Below, piece by piece: positions 24,650-35,229 of a stretch of DNA of 64,000 nucleotides. Each line of letters begins with the position of its first letter. Position 1 is the first letter of the stretch. The notes below the pieces were generated by a model that worked only from the letters and a program-made list of their open reading frames with translations, did not search any database and was not told the DNA's origin. The DNA is from CAVOHU01 sp963817885 (lineage in GTDB: Bacteria; Acidobacteriota; Vicinamibacteria; Vicinamibacterales; JAKQTR01). Made by a program: the position numbers and the translations under genes. The DNA lies in assembly GCA_963817885.1 (NCBI GenBank), contig CAWFQE010000009.1:186001-250000 (forward strand), written 5' to 3'.

Positions 24650-25975
24650 ATGAAGCGCTCGCGAATCGCCTCCGTGGTGCTGGGCTCGCTGGTGGCTGCC
24701 GTGATGCTGTCGACCGACGCGGCGGTGACCCGTGCGCAGTCGCCCGCGACGGCCCCGCCCGCCAGCACCCTGCTGAAGCCCGCCCGGGTGTTCACCGCCA
24801 CCGACCAGGTGTCGCACGAGGGCTGGGTGGTGCTGGTCACCGGGAACAGGATCGCGGCCGTCGGTTCGGCGGCGGACGTGAAGGCGCCCGCCGGCTCCCG
24901 AACCATCGATCTGCCGGGGACGACGCTGCTGCCTGGCCTGATCGACGCGCATTCCCACGTCTTCCTGCATCCGTACAACGAGGCGCTCTGGAACGACCAG
25001 GTCCTCAAGGAAGACCTGGCCTACCGGACCATCGCCGCGGTCCTGCACTGCGAGTGGACGCTGATGGCCGGCTTCACGGGGCTGCGCGATCTGGGCACCG
25101 AGGGCGCCGAGTACGCGGACGTGCAGGTGAAGAAGGCGATCAACGAGGGCCGGATTCCCGGGCCGCGTCTCCAGGTGGCCACCAAGGCCATCGTGGCTAC
25201 CGGCAGCTACGGGCCCGGACCGGCGGGATTCGCGTCCAACTTCCTGACGCCGAAGGGCGCCCAGGAAGTGAGCGGCGGCGACCAGATGCTGTGGGCCGTG
25301 CGGGATCAAATCGGCCATGGGGCCGACTGGGTGAAGCTCTACGCCGATTATCGACGGGGGCCAGGCGGCTCGACGGTCCCGACGTTGACCCAGGCCGAGA
25401 TGAAGGTTGCCGTCGACGAGGCGCGCAGTGCGAGCCGCCCGGTGGCGGTGCACGCGTCGACAGCCGAGGGCATCAAGCGCGCCGTGCTGGCAGGCGCCGA
25501 CACGATCGAGCATGGCTACAGCGCCAGCGAAGAGGTGCTCAAGCTGATGGCCGAGCGGGGCGTCGCCCTCTTCCCCACGCTCGCCGCGCAGGAAGCGTCG
25601 TCCATCTACAACCAGGGGTACAAGCCCGGGGTGTCACAGCCGACGCGCAGCATGGAAGAGGGCAAGCGCACCTTCCAGGCGGCCATGAAGCTTGGCGTCA
25701 TCATCGGCCTTGGCAGCGACGTCGGGGTGTTCGCGCACGGCACCAACGCCCGCGAGATTGAACTGATGGTCGAGTACGGCATGCCTCCCGCGCAGGCGCT
25801 CGTCGCGGCCACGGCCGTGAATGCGAAGGTGATGGGCTGGGCAGATCGGGTCGGCCAGATCCGTACGGGACTTCTTGCCGATCTGATCGCCGTGACCGGG
25901 GATCCCACCGTGAACATCGGCGCGTGCCGCGCCGTGAAGTTCGTGATGAAGGACGGAAAGATTTTCCGGCAGTGA
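24650..25975 (+). CDS. Exported metal-dependent amidohydrolase (Xaa-Pro dipeptidase-like)
   Basis: A 441-residue protein from the ATG at 24650, preferred over an in-frame ATG 36 bp upstream because GAAGGAG is well spaced and a signal peptide follows (to about residue 30, VTRAQ). The metal-site pattern of the amidohydrolase superfamily is complete: His101/His103 (DAHSHV), carboxylated Lys229 (WVKLYADY), His268 (VAVHAS), His288 (TIEHGY) and Asp357 (GLGSDVGVF). Sequence style (MAGFTGLRDLGTEGAEYADVQVK) is that of the imidazolonepropionase/Xaa-Pro dipeptidase group often found secreted in Acidobacteriota. It probably cleaves a dipeptide or N-acyl substrate in the periplasm. It is 18 bp upstream of the ABC-F gene. 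Confidence 0.87.
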   Translation: MKRSRIASVVLGSLVAAVMLSTDAAVTRAQSPATAPPASTLLKPARVFTATDQVSHEGWVVLVTGNRIAAVGSAADVKAPAGSRTIDLPGTTLLPGLIDAHSHVFLHPYNEALWNDQVLKEDLAYRTIAAVLHCEWTLMAGFTGLRDLGTEGAEYADVQVKKAINEGRIPGPRLQVATKAIVATGSYGPGPAGFASNFLTPKGAQEVSGGDQMLWAVRDQIGHGADWVKLYADYRRGPGGSTVPTLTQAEMKVAVDEARSASRPVAVHASTAEGIKRAVLAGADTIEHGYSASEEVLKLMAERGVALFPTLAAQEASSIYNQGYKPGVSQPTRSMEEGKRTFQAAMKLGVIIGLGSDVGVFAHGTNAREIELMVEYGMPPAQALVAATAVNAKVMGWADRVGQIRTGLLADLIAVTGDPTVNIGACRAVKFVMKDGKIFRQ

Positions 25976-25993
25976 TACGCTTGAGGGCACACC

Positions 25994-27631
25994 ATGATTG
26001 CCCTCTCGCGCATCTCCAAGCAGTACGGACGGCAGATTCTGTTCGTCGAGGCCTCTTTTCAGCTCAATCCCGGCGAGAAAGTCGGATTGGTCGGCCCGAA
26101 CGGATCCGGAAAGACAACGCTGTTCCGGATGATCGCCGGCGAAGAAACACCCGACGAAGGCACGCTCTCGATCCCGAAGAAGCTGACCGTCGGCTACTTC
26201 CGGCAGGACGTTGAGGAAATGTCCGGCCGATCGGTCCTCGACGAGGCCATCGCCGGCAGCGGCCGCGTGGGCGACCTGCACCACGAGCTCGAGGCGTTGC
26301 AGCACGCCATGTCGGACCCCGAGCGCGCGAACGACATGGATCGCGTCCTCGCCAGGTTCGGCGAGGTGCAGGAGGAATACGACCACCTCGGCGGCTACGC
26401 CCTCGAGGCGCAGGCACGCGAGGTGCTGGGCGGTTTGGGCTTCGAGGACGACCGTATCGACGGCGACGTGGGCGAGCTCTCGGGCGGATGGAAGATGCGC
26501 GTCGCGATGGCAAGGGTGCTCATCGGCAATCCCGACGTGCTGCTGATGGACGAGCCGACCAACCATCTCGACATCGAGTCGATCATCTGGCTCGAGGCGT
26601 TCCTGAAATCGCGCCAGAGTGCGCTGCTCATGACCTCTCACGACCGCGAGTTCATGAACCGCTCCGTGTCGAAGATCGCCGAGATCGACGACGGCGACAT
26701 CACGGTCTACTCCGGCAACTACGACTTCTACGAACGCGAGCGCACGATCCGCGAGGCCAATCGAGAGGCCGCGTACGCGCGCCAGCAGTCGATGCTGGCC
26801 AAGGAGCGCCGCTTCATCGAGCGCTTCGCTTCTCACGCGGCCAAGGCGGGCCAGGTGCAGAGCCGCGTCAAGGCGCTCGACAAGATCGAGAAGATCGAAC
26901 TTCCGAAGAAGCGCCGCGTCGTGCGGTTCGACTTCAGGCAGCCGCCGAGATCAGGCGACCTCGTGGCGACCATCGAAGGGGTGACCAAGGCCTACGGCAG
27001 CCGCGTCGTCCACGACGGGCTCAATCTCACCGTTCGCCGGGGCGAGCGCTGGTGCGTGATGGGCAGGAACGGCGCCGGCAAGACGACGCTCCTGAAGATG
27101 GTGGCCGGGGTCACCTCGCCCGACTCGGGCACCATCCGGCTCGGCGCCAGCCTGAAGATGGGCTACTTCGCGCAGTCGGCGCTCGACATCCTCGACCCGG
27201 ACCTGACGATTGACGAGCAGCTGCAGAAGGAGTTTCCGCACGAGTCGATTGGCGCCCTGAGAAACCTCGCCGGCGCGTTTCAGTTCTCGGGCGACGATGT
27301 GGACAAGAAGATCCGCGCGCTGTCAGGCGGCGAGAAGACCCGCCTGGTGATGGCGCTGATGCTGCTCGACCCGCCGAACTTCCTCGTGCTCGATGAACCG
27401 ACCAATCACCTGGATCTCGCCACCAAGGAGATGCTGGTCGAGGCGCTCGGCTCGTTCGAGGGCACGATGCTGTTCGTGTCGCACGATCGCGCGTTCCTGC
27501 GGGGCCTGAGCAACCGCGTGCTCGAGCTTGGTGGCGAGAGCGGCCACGACGCGCATCCGCACGTCTACCCCGGCTCGTACGTCGACTACGTTCAGCGCAC
27601 CGGCCACGAGGCCCCGGGCGTGCACGCGTAG
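25994..27631 (+). CDS. ABC-F type ATP-binding protein
   Basis: A 545-residue soluble protein with two ATP-binding cassettes and no membrane segments. The Walker A motifs are GPNGSGKTT (34-42) and GRNGAGKTT (near 354). Signature motifs are GELSGGWKMR and ALSGGEKTR, and both Walker B regions read DEPTNHLD. Between them lies the P-site-type linker, rich in Arg/Lys/Glu (FYERERTIREANREAAYARQ). This is the ABC-F layout (EttA, Uup, YbiT and others), whose members act on the ribosome rather than in transport. The C-terminus is short and lacks the Uup coiled-coil domain. Which subfamily it belongs to, or whether it gives antibiotic protection, cannot be decided by eye. Confidence 0.92.
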   Translation: MIALSRISKQYGRQILFVEASFQLNPGEKVGLVGPNGSGKTTLFRMIAGEETPDEGTLSIPKKLTVGYFRQDVEEMSGRSVLDEAIAGSGRVGDLHHELEALQHAMSDPERANDMDRVLARFGEVQEEYDHLGGYALEAQAREVLGGLGFEDDRIDGDVGELSGGWKMRVAMARVLIGNPDVLLMDEPTNHLDIESIIWLEAFLKSRQSALLMTSHDREFMNRSVSKIAEIDDGDITVYSGNYDFYERERTIREANREAAYARQQSMLAKERRFIERFASHAAKAGQVQSRVKALDKIEKIELPKKRRVVRFDFRQPPRSGDLVATIEGVTKAYGSRVVHDGLNLTVRRGERWCVMGRNGAGKTTLLKMVAGVTSPDSGTIRLGASLKMGYFAQSALDILDPDLTIDEQLQKEFPHESIGALRNLAGAFQFSGDDVDKKIRALSGGEKTRLVMALMLLDPPNFLVLDEPTNHLDLATKEMLVEALGSFEGTMLFVSHDRAFLRGLSNRVLELGGESGHDAHPHVYPGSYVDYVQRTGHEAPGVHA

Positions 27632-27660
27632 GACAGCGGGCTGCCGGGCCCAGTGGCGCT

Positions 27661-29772
27661 TCATTTCCTGACGACGTTCCTTTGCCGAGCCATCGCCAGA
27701 TCCAGGTTGTTCTTCAACTCCGGCATGTCCGGCCGGAGGCGGATTGCCTCGGTGAACTGGACGATGGCCGCGTCGAATTGCCCGGCCACCAACAGCGCTC
27801 CCCCCAGGTTGTTGCGCACGGCCGCATCGTCCGGCTTCAGGCGGGCGGCGATCGTGAGCTCCGCTATCGCCTCCTCCATGCGGCCCTGCGCGGCCAGGAT
27901 CGTGCCCAGGTCGAGATGTGCCTCGGCGGAATCGGGCTCGAGCCTGACGACCTCGGCGAATTGAGGCACGGCCTTGTCGCCGCTGCCCGTGCGGGACAGC
28001 AATGCTCCGAGGTTGTGATGAGCCGGCGCGTAGCCGGGGTCGAGCCGGATCGCGTCGTTGAACTCGGCCTGCGCCTCCTCGAACCGCCCCTGCTCAACAA
28101 GGACTCCGCCCAACCCGGAATGGGCCTCGGCGTTGTCGGGCGAGAGGCGGATCGCCTCGCGGTACGACACCGCCGCCTCGTCGACCCTGTCGACGGCGTT
28201 CAGTGCGGCTCCGAAGTTCACGAGGAACGCGGCGGAAGCGGGGCTGAGCCGCACGGCCTCCGCAAGATACGGCAGCGCTTCGTTTGCGCGCTGCTCGGCA
28301 AGCAGCGCCTCGCCAAGCGCGTCGTGCGCGTCGGCGTACATCGGTGTGATCCTGATCGACTCTCGGAGCTCCGCGATGGCGGCGTCGATGCGCCCATCCT
28401 GTCTGAGCGCCTTGCCCAGGGCCGCGTGGGCCACGTAGTTCCCGGTCGTCACCGCGATGGCCCGGCGGAACAGGGTTTCGCTGTTGCGCCAGTACTGAAC
28501 CTGCTGCCAGGCCAGCACCCCGTAGATCGAGAGGGCGATGCATGCGGCGACCGCCAGCGCCCGCCGTGTTGCTTGTGCCCGTCGAGCCAGCGCCGCCAGC
28601 CCCCAGGCGACCATGATGCCAATGCCAACCATCGGCACGTAGGTGTAACGGTCGGCCCGAGCCTGCACGCCCGCCTGGACGAGCCCGAGCACCGGCAGCA
28701 GCGCAATCAGGTACCAAAGCCACCCGACGAGAAGGTACGGCGCCGTCCGGGCCGCGCGCACCGCCAGGATCGAGATCCCCGCGAGCACGAGTGCCGCGGC
28801 GGCGGCCTGCCAGAACGGGATCTGAAGCGGGTGCGGATACAGCGCCGCAAGGCCGCTCGGCCAGACCATCTGCACCAGGTAGATGATCGAGGACACCAGC
28901 GCGTTCTCGACGCGAGTCAGAGGCGAAATGACGTCGAGAGACGAGATCCCTCCAGCGTTCCGTTGAGTCACGACAGTCACCGCCGACACGGCGATCGCCA
29001 TCGCCGCCAGCGGCGCCTTCTCCAGGAGCGCCTTTACGAGGCTCACTTGCCTCACTCCGGGCCGCGGTACGGTCTTTCCTCTGCTTTCGGCGTGTCCGAC
29101 CATCGATAGCCGGTTCAGGGGCCACGCGTCCAGCAGCAGCAGCACAAGCGGCAAGGTCACGATCATCGGCTTCGACATCAGGCCGCAGGCGAACGATGCG
29201 ACGACGACGGCATAGGTCGCAGCGGCCGGACGTTCGACATATCGCAGATACGCCCAGCATGTGAGGAACCAGAAGAACCCGCTCAATACGTCTTTTCGCT
29301 CGGCCACCCACGCCACCGATTCGACGTGCAGCGGGTGGATGGCGAAGAGCATCGCCACGCCCGCACTCAGAGAGCGGACCTTCGTCGCGCGTTTGAGCAG
29401 CGCGAAGAGCAGGCACGCGCTCGCCGCGTGAATCAGGACATTGGTGACGTGATGCGGGCCGCTCGCTGGTCCGAAGAACTGGACGTCAGCCATGTAGGAC
29501 AGCCACGTCAGGGGCGACCAGTAGCCTTCGTACGCCTTCGTGAACGCCCAGGTCACGCTTTCGAGGGTGAGACCGGCGGTCACGTTCGGGTTGTGGGTCA
29601 CGTACAGGAGGTCGTCGAAGTCGACCAACGGAAAGTGACGGACCTGAACGAACACCAGGGCCGTTGCGGCCAGCAGCGACAAGTAGATCAGGAGGTCACG
29701 GGCCGCGCCGGCGCGGACTCCCGGGACGCTGGCAACATCACGCGAAGACGGTGCGGCCTGCCTTCTACTCAT
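27661..29772 (-). CDS. Membrane glycosyltransferase-like TPR protein (TMTC-like)
   Basis: The 703-residue protein starts at ATG 29772. The frame is open far upstream, but that region is the antisense-frame tail of glnS. The N-terminal half holds about ten membrane helices. Characteristic blocks are 'PLVDFDDLLYVTHNPNVT', 'HPLHVESVAWVAERKDVLSGFFW' and 'GLMSKPMIVTLPLVLLLLDAWPL', matching the eukaryotic TMTC/bacterial DUF1736-type O-mannosyltransferase-like family (GT-C fold). The C-terminal half (about 455-690) contains seven or so TPRs ('AEAHSGLGGVLVEQGRFEEA', 'DDAAVRNNLGGALLVAGQFD'). A polyprenyl-linked sugar transferase or a scaffold is likely. It is convergent with the ABC-F gene and 32 bp downstream of glnS. 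Confidence 0.85.
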   Translation of the reverse strand: MSRRQAAPSSRDVASVPGVRAGAARDLLIYLSLLAATALVFVQVRHFPLVDFDDLLYVTHNPNVTAGLTLESVTWAFTKAYEGYWSPLTWLSYMADVQFFGPASGPHHVTNVLIHAASACLLFALLKRATKVRSLSAGVAMLFAIHPLHVESVAWVAERKDVLSGFFWFLTCWAYLRYVERPAAATYAVVVASFACGLMSKPMIVTLPLVLLLLDAWPLNRLSMVGHAESRGKTVPRPGVRQVSLVKALLEKAPLAAMAIAVSAVTVVTQRNAGGISSLDVISPLTRVENALVSSIIYLVQMVWPSGLAALYPHPLQIPFWQAAAAALVLAGISILAVRAARTAPYLLVGWLWYLIALLPVLGLVQAGVQARADRYTYVPMVGIGIMVAWGLAALARRAQATRRALAVAACIALSIYGVLAWQQVQYWRNSETLFRRAIAVTTGNYVAHAALGKALRQDGRIDAAIAELRESIRITPMYADAHDALGEALLAEQRANEALPYLAEAVRLSPASAAFLVNFGAALNAVDRVDEAAVSYREAIRLSPDNAEAHSGLGGVLVEQGRFEEAQAEFNDAIRLDPGYAPAHHNLGALLSRTGSGDKAVPQFAEVVRLEPDSAEAHLDLGTILAAQGRMEEAIAELTIAARLKPDDAAVRNNLGGALLVAGQFDAAIVQFTEAIRLRPDMPELKNNLDLAMARQRNVVRK

Positions 29773-29804
29773 TCCCGGCGCCCAATCCCCTCGTACGGTC
29801 CTCT

Positions 29805-31535
<1,731 letters not shown>

Positions 31536-31580
31536 CCCCAGATTGTACATAAACGCGCGCCGCTCCATCAGGACGGACAC

Positions 31581-31586
31581 TATAAT
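31581..31586 (+). promoter_or_regulatory. Candidate -10 element for the BNR-repeat protein gene
   Basis: A perfect TATAAT lies in the 106-bp divergent gap between glnS and the BNR gene. No good -35 is seen 17 bp upstream. The leader would hold GGAGG at 31629-31633, seven bases before the GTG at 31641. Confidence 0.4.
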
Positions 31587-31640
31587 CGCCGAGAACATAC
31601 GGGCCCCCAGCCACCCCGGAGACCTGACGGAGGTCATCCC

Positions 31641-34289
31641 GTGAGAGCAACCCACACCTGCCTCGTGGCCGTGCTGGTCGCGCTTGCTGCAGGCCCGGCG
31701 TCCTTTTCCGCCCAACAGGCACGGTTCGACGAGTCGTTCTTCGAGCGCCTCGCGTGGCGCAACCTTGGACCGTTTCGCGCCGGCGGGTGGGCCACCGACG
31801 TCGCGGTGCCCGACACACCGGCCAAGGCCCACCTGTACACGTTCTACGTCGGCACGAGGAACGGTGGCGTCTGGAAGACCACCAACAACGGGACGACCTT
31901 CGACCCGGTCTTCGACCAGCAGAGCGCTCTGTCCATCGGCGCCGTCGCCGTCGCGCCCTCGAACCCGAGCATCGTCTGGGTGGGAACGGGCGAGGCCTAC
32001 AACGCTCGAAGCTCGTACTCGGGAAACGGGATCTACAAGTCGCTCGACGCCGGCAAGACGTGGACGCACATGGGGCTCGCCGACTCCCACCACATCGCGC
32101 GCATCCTCATCCATCCGGCCAACCCGGAGATCGTCTACGTGGCCGCCATGGGACACCTGTTCTCGAGAAACGACGAGCGCGGCGTGTTCAAGACGGTTGA
32201 CGGCGGCAGGACCTGGCAGAAGGCGCTGTTCGTGGACGCGAACACGGGCGCGATCAATCTCGTCATGAACCGGCGCGATCCCGACATCCTCTACGCGGCG
32301 ACCTACGAAAAGACCCGGACGGCGTGGGACCTCGACGTCGGCGGCCCGGGCAGCGGCATCTACCGGACGGCCGACGCAGGGAGGAAGTGGACGAAGCTCT
32401 CCGGCGGCCTGCCATCCGGCCGCCTCGGCCGCATCGGCCTCGACATCTATCAGGCCAGGCCGGACATCCTCTACGCCATCATCGAAAACGCCAACCCGCG
32501 CCAGCCCACCGAGGCCGAAGCGCTGTCGGACAAGGGCCGCCCGCGCCCGCCGGAACGCGTGATTGGCAACGAGATCTACCGGACAGACGATGCCGGGCGG
32601 ACCTGGAAGAAGACGCACGACGACAAGACCGTGGTCGGCAGCAAGGCGGCGTACTCGTTCAACATGATTCGCATCGACCCCGCCAACCCGGACCACGTCC
32701 TTATCACGAGCGACACGATCCCGAGCTCCGAGGATGGCGGCAAGACCTGGCTCGACACCCGCTGGCCGCCGAAACGGATGTTCGCCAAGGCGTTCGGCGA
32801 CGTGCGCAACCTCTGGTGGGATCCGCAGAATCCCGACCGGATCATCATGGTGAGCGACGGCGGACTCCACGTCTCCTACGACGGCGGCAGGACAACGGAC
32901 CATTACCTGAACCTGCCGGTCGACGAGTTCTACGCCATCGACGCCGACATGGAGGATCCGTACAACGTCTACGGCGGCCTGCAGGACCACGACTCCTGGC
33001 GGGGCCCCAGCAACGGCTGGTCCGGATCGGTGACCGTGGCGGACTGGATCACGGTGGGCGCCGGCGACGGGATGTACAACCGCGTCGACCAGACCGACTC
33101 CCGCTGGCTCTACAATACGTCGCAGTTCGGCGACCACCAGCGCGTGGACCAGAAGATGCGCACGCGCACCGGCATCATGCCGAGACGCCCCATCGGCCAG
33201 CCGCCGCTGCGATGGAACTGGAACACGCCCATCGTCATCTCACCGCACAACAGCCTGACGATCTACACCGGCGCGCAGGTGCTCCTGCGCTCGCTCGATC
33301 GCGGCGACACCTGGCAGGAGATCAGTCCCGATCTGACGGCCAACGACGCCGGCAGGCAGTTCGGACGCGGGAACATCCAGTTCTGCACCATCACGACCAT
33401 TTCGGAATCCCCGGTCACGCCCGGCGTCATCTGGATCGGCACCGACGACGGCAAGGTGCAGGTGAGCAGAAACAGCGGGGCCGCGTGGACCGATGTGACC
33501 GCTTCCATCGTCAAGGCGGGCGGGCCCGCCGATCGCTGGGTCAGCCGCGTGTTCGCCTCCAACCACGACCCGGGAACCGCCTATGCAGCCAAGTCCGGGT
33601 TCCGAAACGATGATTTCAAGCCGTACCTCTTCAGGACGACTGACTACGGCAGCACGTGGACGCCGATCCACGCCAATCTTCCGGATCAGCCGATCAACGT
33701 CGTCGTGGAGGATCGGAAGAACCGGAACCTGCTCTTCGCCGGGACCGACGCGGGCGTGTTCGTGTCGATCGACGCCGGATCGCGGTGGGCCTGGATGAAG
33801 GGCAACATGCCGAACGTGCCCGTGCACGACATGATCATCCACCCGCGCGAGAACGATCTGATCGCCGGGACCTACGGCCGCGGCATCTGGATTGCCGACG
33901 TGTCGGTGCTCCAGCAGCTCGACGACAAGGTGCTCGCGGATGACGTGCGGCTGTTCGACATCGAGCCTCGCACGCCCTTCAACGAGAGCGGCTGGGGCAA
34001 CTACGATCTCTACGGCGACCGCTACCATTCGACCCCCAACGAGCCGAACGCGGTCATCGTCAACTACTACCTCCGCGAACCGGGCGCGGCGAAGATCACC
34101 GTGAAGATTTCGGACCTTGCGGGCATGCTCCTCCGAACCCTCGACGGCACGGCCCTGAAGGGATTGAACCAGGTGGCCTGGAACATGCGGGACGGGGAGG
34201 GCCGCCCGGCAGCCGAGGGGCGCTACGTCGTCACGCTGGTCGTCGGGGCCAGGGAACAGGCAAAATCAGCCGTGATCCGGCATCCCTGA
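31641..34289 (+). CDS. Exported BNR/sortilin-like beta-propeller repeat protein
   Basis: An 882-residue protein from GTG 31641, supported by GGAGG seven bases upstream and a signal peptide (ALAAGPASFSAQ). It contains a series of sialidase/sortilin-type BNR repeats: 'GVWKTTNNGTTFDPVF', 'GIYKSLDAGKTWTHMG', 'GVFKTVDGGRTWQKA', 'GIYRTADAGRKWTKLS' and 'EIYRTDDAGRTWKKTH'. Each has the Ser/Thr-x-Asp-x-Gly-x-Thr-Trp Asp-box. Two seven-blade propellers are likely, followed near the C-terminus by a FlgD-Ig-like domain ('GLNQVAWNMRDGEGRPAAEGRYVVTL'). No sialidase catalytic triad is evident. This large family is abundant and secreted in Acidobacteriota and Bacteroidota, and its substrate is unknown. A 5' regulatory gap is shared with glnS. 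Confidence 0.9.
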   Translation: MRATHTCLVAVLVALAAGPASFSAQQARFDESFFERLAWRNLGPFRAGGWATDVAVPDTPAKAHLYTFYVGTRNGGVWKTTNNGTTFDPVFDQQSALSIGAVAVAPSNPSIVWVGTGEAYNARSSYSGNGIYKSLDAGKTWTHMGLADSHHIARILIHPANPEIVYVAAMGHLFSRNDERGVFKTVDGGRTWQKALFVDANTGAINLVMNRRDPDILYAATYEKTRTAWDLDVGGPGSGIYRTADAGRKWTKLSGGLPSGRLGRIGLDIYQARPDILYAIIENANPRQPTEAEALSDKGRPRPPERVIGNEIYRTDDAGRTWKKTHDDKTVVGSKAAYSFNMIRIDPANPDHVLITSDTIPSSEDGGKTWLDTRWPPKRMFAKAFGDVRNLWWDPQNPDRIIMVSDGGLHVSYDGGRTTDHYLNLPVDEFYAIDADMEDPYNVYGGLQDHDSWRGPSNGWSGSVTVADWITVGAGDGMYNRVDQTDSRWLYNTSQFGDHQRVDQKMRTRTGIMPRRPIGQPPLRWNWNTPIVISPHNSLTIYTGAQVLLRSLDRGDTWQEISPDLTANDAGRQFGRGNIQFCTITTISESPVTPGVIWIGTDDGKVQVSRNSGAAWTDVTASIVKAGGPADRWVSRVFASNHDPGTAYAAKSGFRNDDFKPYLFRTTDYGSTWTPIHANLPDQPINVVVEDRKNRNLLFAGTDAGVFVSIDAGSRWAWMKGNMPNVPVHDMIIHPRENDLIAGTYGRGIWIADVSVLQQLDDKVLADDVRLFDIEPRTPFNESGWGNYDLYGDRYHSTPNEPNAVIVNYYLREPGAAKITVKISDLAGMLLRTLDGTALKGLNQVAWNMRDGEGRPAAEGRYVVTLVVGAREQAKSAVIRHP

Positions 34290-34360
34290 TCCCGGCGCTC
34301 GGTTGAGTCGAGTACACGCCGGGAATGGAGCACGTGGGCTTTAGCCCGCGTGCCCGGGGC
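34290..34360. repeat. Dispersed palindromic repeat, copy B
   Basis: Starts directly at the BNR gene stop. It shares the CCCGGCGCTCG-TTGAGTC opening and the GGGCTTTAGCCCGCGTGCCCGGGGC closing block with copy A at 14863-14937. The internal GTGGGCT-TAGCCCGCG arms can pair. Position immediately 3' of a gene in both copies suggests a role in mRNA end formation or a mobile REP-like sequence. Confidence 0.6.
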
Positions 34361-34388
34361 TCACGAGTCAATACCGGTGAGCCCCGGG
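34353..34388. terminator. Strong hairpin downstream of the BNR gene
   Basis: A perfect 12-bp inverted repeat, CCCGGGGCTCAC (34353-34364) with GTGAGCCCCGGG (34377-34388), encloses a 12-nt loop. It follows repeat copy B and lies about 65 bp after the stop. There is no T-tract, so it is a terminator-like or mRNA-stabilising structure. Confidence 0.5.
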
Positions 34389-34702
34389 ATCAGAGGCCAC
34401 CGGGCCGGTCACCAGCCCGCTCTGGCCGAGGCCGTTGAAGGTCCCAAAATGGGCAGTCCGCCCGATTCGCGGAAGGGACTGGATTCCAGACAGTCTCCGG
34501 GCGGGCTACGTCGAAGAATCAGGGCGCTCGAGGCGGGCGACTGGGCGGGGCCGGCCACTTCTCGGGGGGTCGGATCGGGAGTATCCTCAAGTAGGCTTTC
34601 CGCATGTTTCGGGGGAACGGCACACGTGTCTGGTAACGCTGCCGGCATCGCGGTTCATGCCGGCCGCCCATCCTGGCGCGGTGCCTTCGGAGGGAGAGCA
34701 TC
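34389..34702. other. Intergenic region upstream of the CBS gene
   Basis: About 310 bp without a credible gene. The frames that are open here are short and arginine-rich and disagree with each other. The last 20 bases hold the GGAGG-type ribosome site of the CBS gene (GGAGGGAGAGCATC). No RNA gene or further repeat was seen. Confidence 0.5.
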
Positions 34703-35137
34703 ATGGCAACGACCGTGGGGCAGATTCTCAACGGCCGGGGAGAGATCCACGCCGTCAGACCCGAGCAGACGGTCTTCGAAGCGCTGGAGCTGATGGCCGC
34801 CAAGAACATCGGCGCGGTACTCGTACAGGCCGACAGCCGTCTGGTCGGCATCCTCTCCGAGCGCGACTACGCGCGCAAGGTCATGTTGATGGGCCGCTCG
34901 TCCAGGGAGATCTCGGTGCGGGAGATCATGACGACCGAAGTGGTGTGCGTCGATCCTGGCTGGACGGTCGATCAATGTCTCGCGTTGATGGACAAGCAGC
35001 AGATCCGTCACCTGCCGGTCACGGTGAACGATCAGGCCGTCGGCGTCGTCTCGATGCGGGAAATGGTCCGGGCGAAGCTGGCGGAACAGGAATTCACCAT
35101 CGACGAGCTGTCGAAATACATCACCAGGGGAGCCTGA
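34703..35137 (+). CDS. Two-CBS-domain protein
   Basis: A 144-residue cytoplasmic protein made almost wholly of a CBS pair (Bateman module). CBS1 covers about 5-60 (GQILNGRGEIHAVRPEQTVFE, NIGAVLVQADSRLVGILSERD) and CBS2 about 70-128 (VREIMTTEVVCVDPGWTVDQ, IRHLPVTVNDQAVGVVSMREMV). Such stand-alone pairs bind AMP, ATP, SAM or other adenosyl ligands and regulate partner proteins by energy status. The GILSERDYARKVMLMG motif is typical of the stress-type bacterial CBS proteins. No partner is adjacent; the next gene (MltB) starts 92 bp away. Ligand and target are unknown. Confidence 0.9.
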   Translation: MATTVGQILNGRGEIHAVRPEQTVFEALELMAAKNIGAVLVQADSRLVGILSERDYARKVMLMGRSSREISVREIMTTEVVCVDPGWTVDQCLALMDKQQIRHLPVTVNDQAVGVVSMREMVRAKLAEQEFTIDELSKYITRGA

Positions 35138-35229
35138 GTGGCCCGGTCGCGTTCACATGATCTGATAGACCACCTTCAACCACGTTCGTCTGCTGCCTGC
35201 CATTTCCACTACCGGCTGGTCGGTTCGGC

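Noticed and set aside
27682..29109. Plus-strand open frame of 475 codons opposite the TPR region
   Set aside because: It is an antisense mirror of the repeats (Arg/Gly/Glu-rich) with no independent features.
31536..33137. Upstream extension of glnS under the BNR gene
   Set aside because: The 534 extra codons are antisense to the BNR gene and unlike GlnRS. The start at 31535 fits the family.
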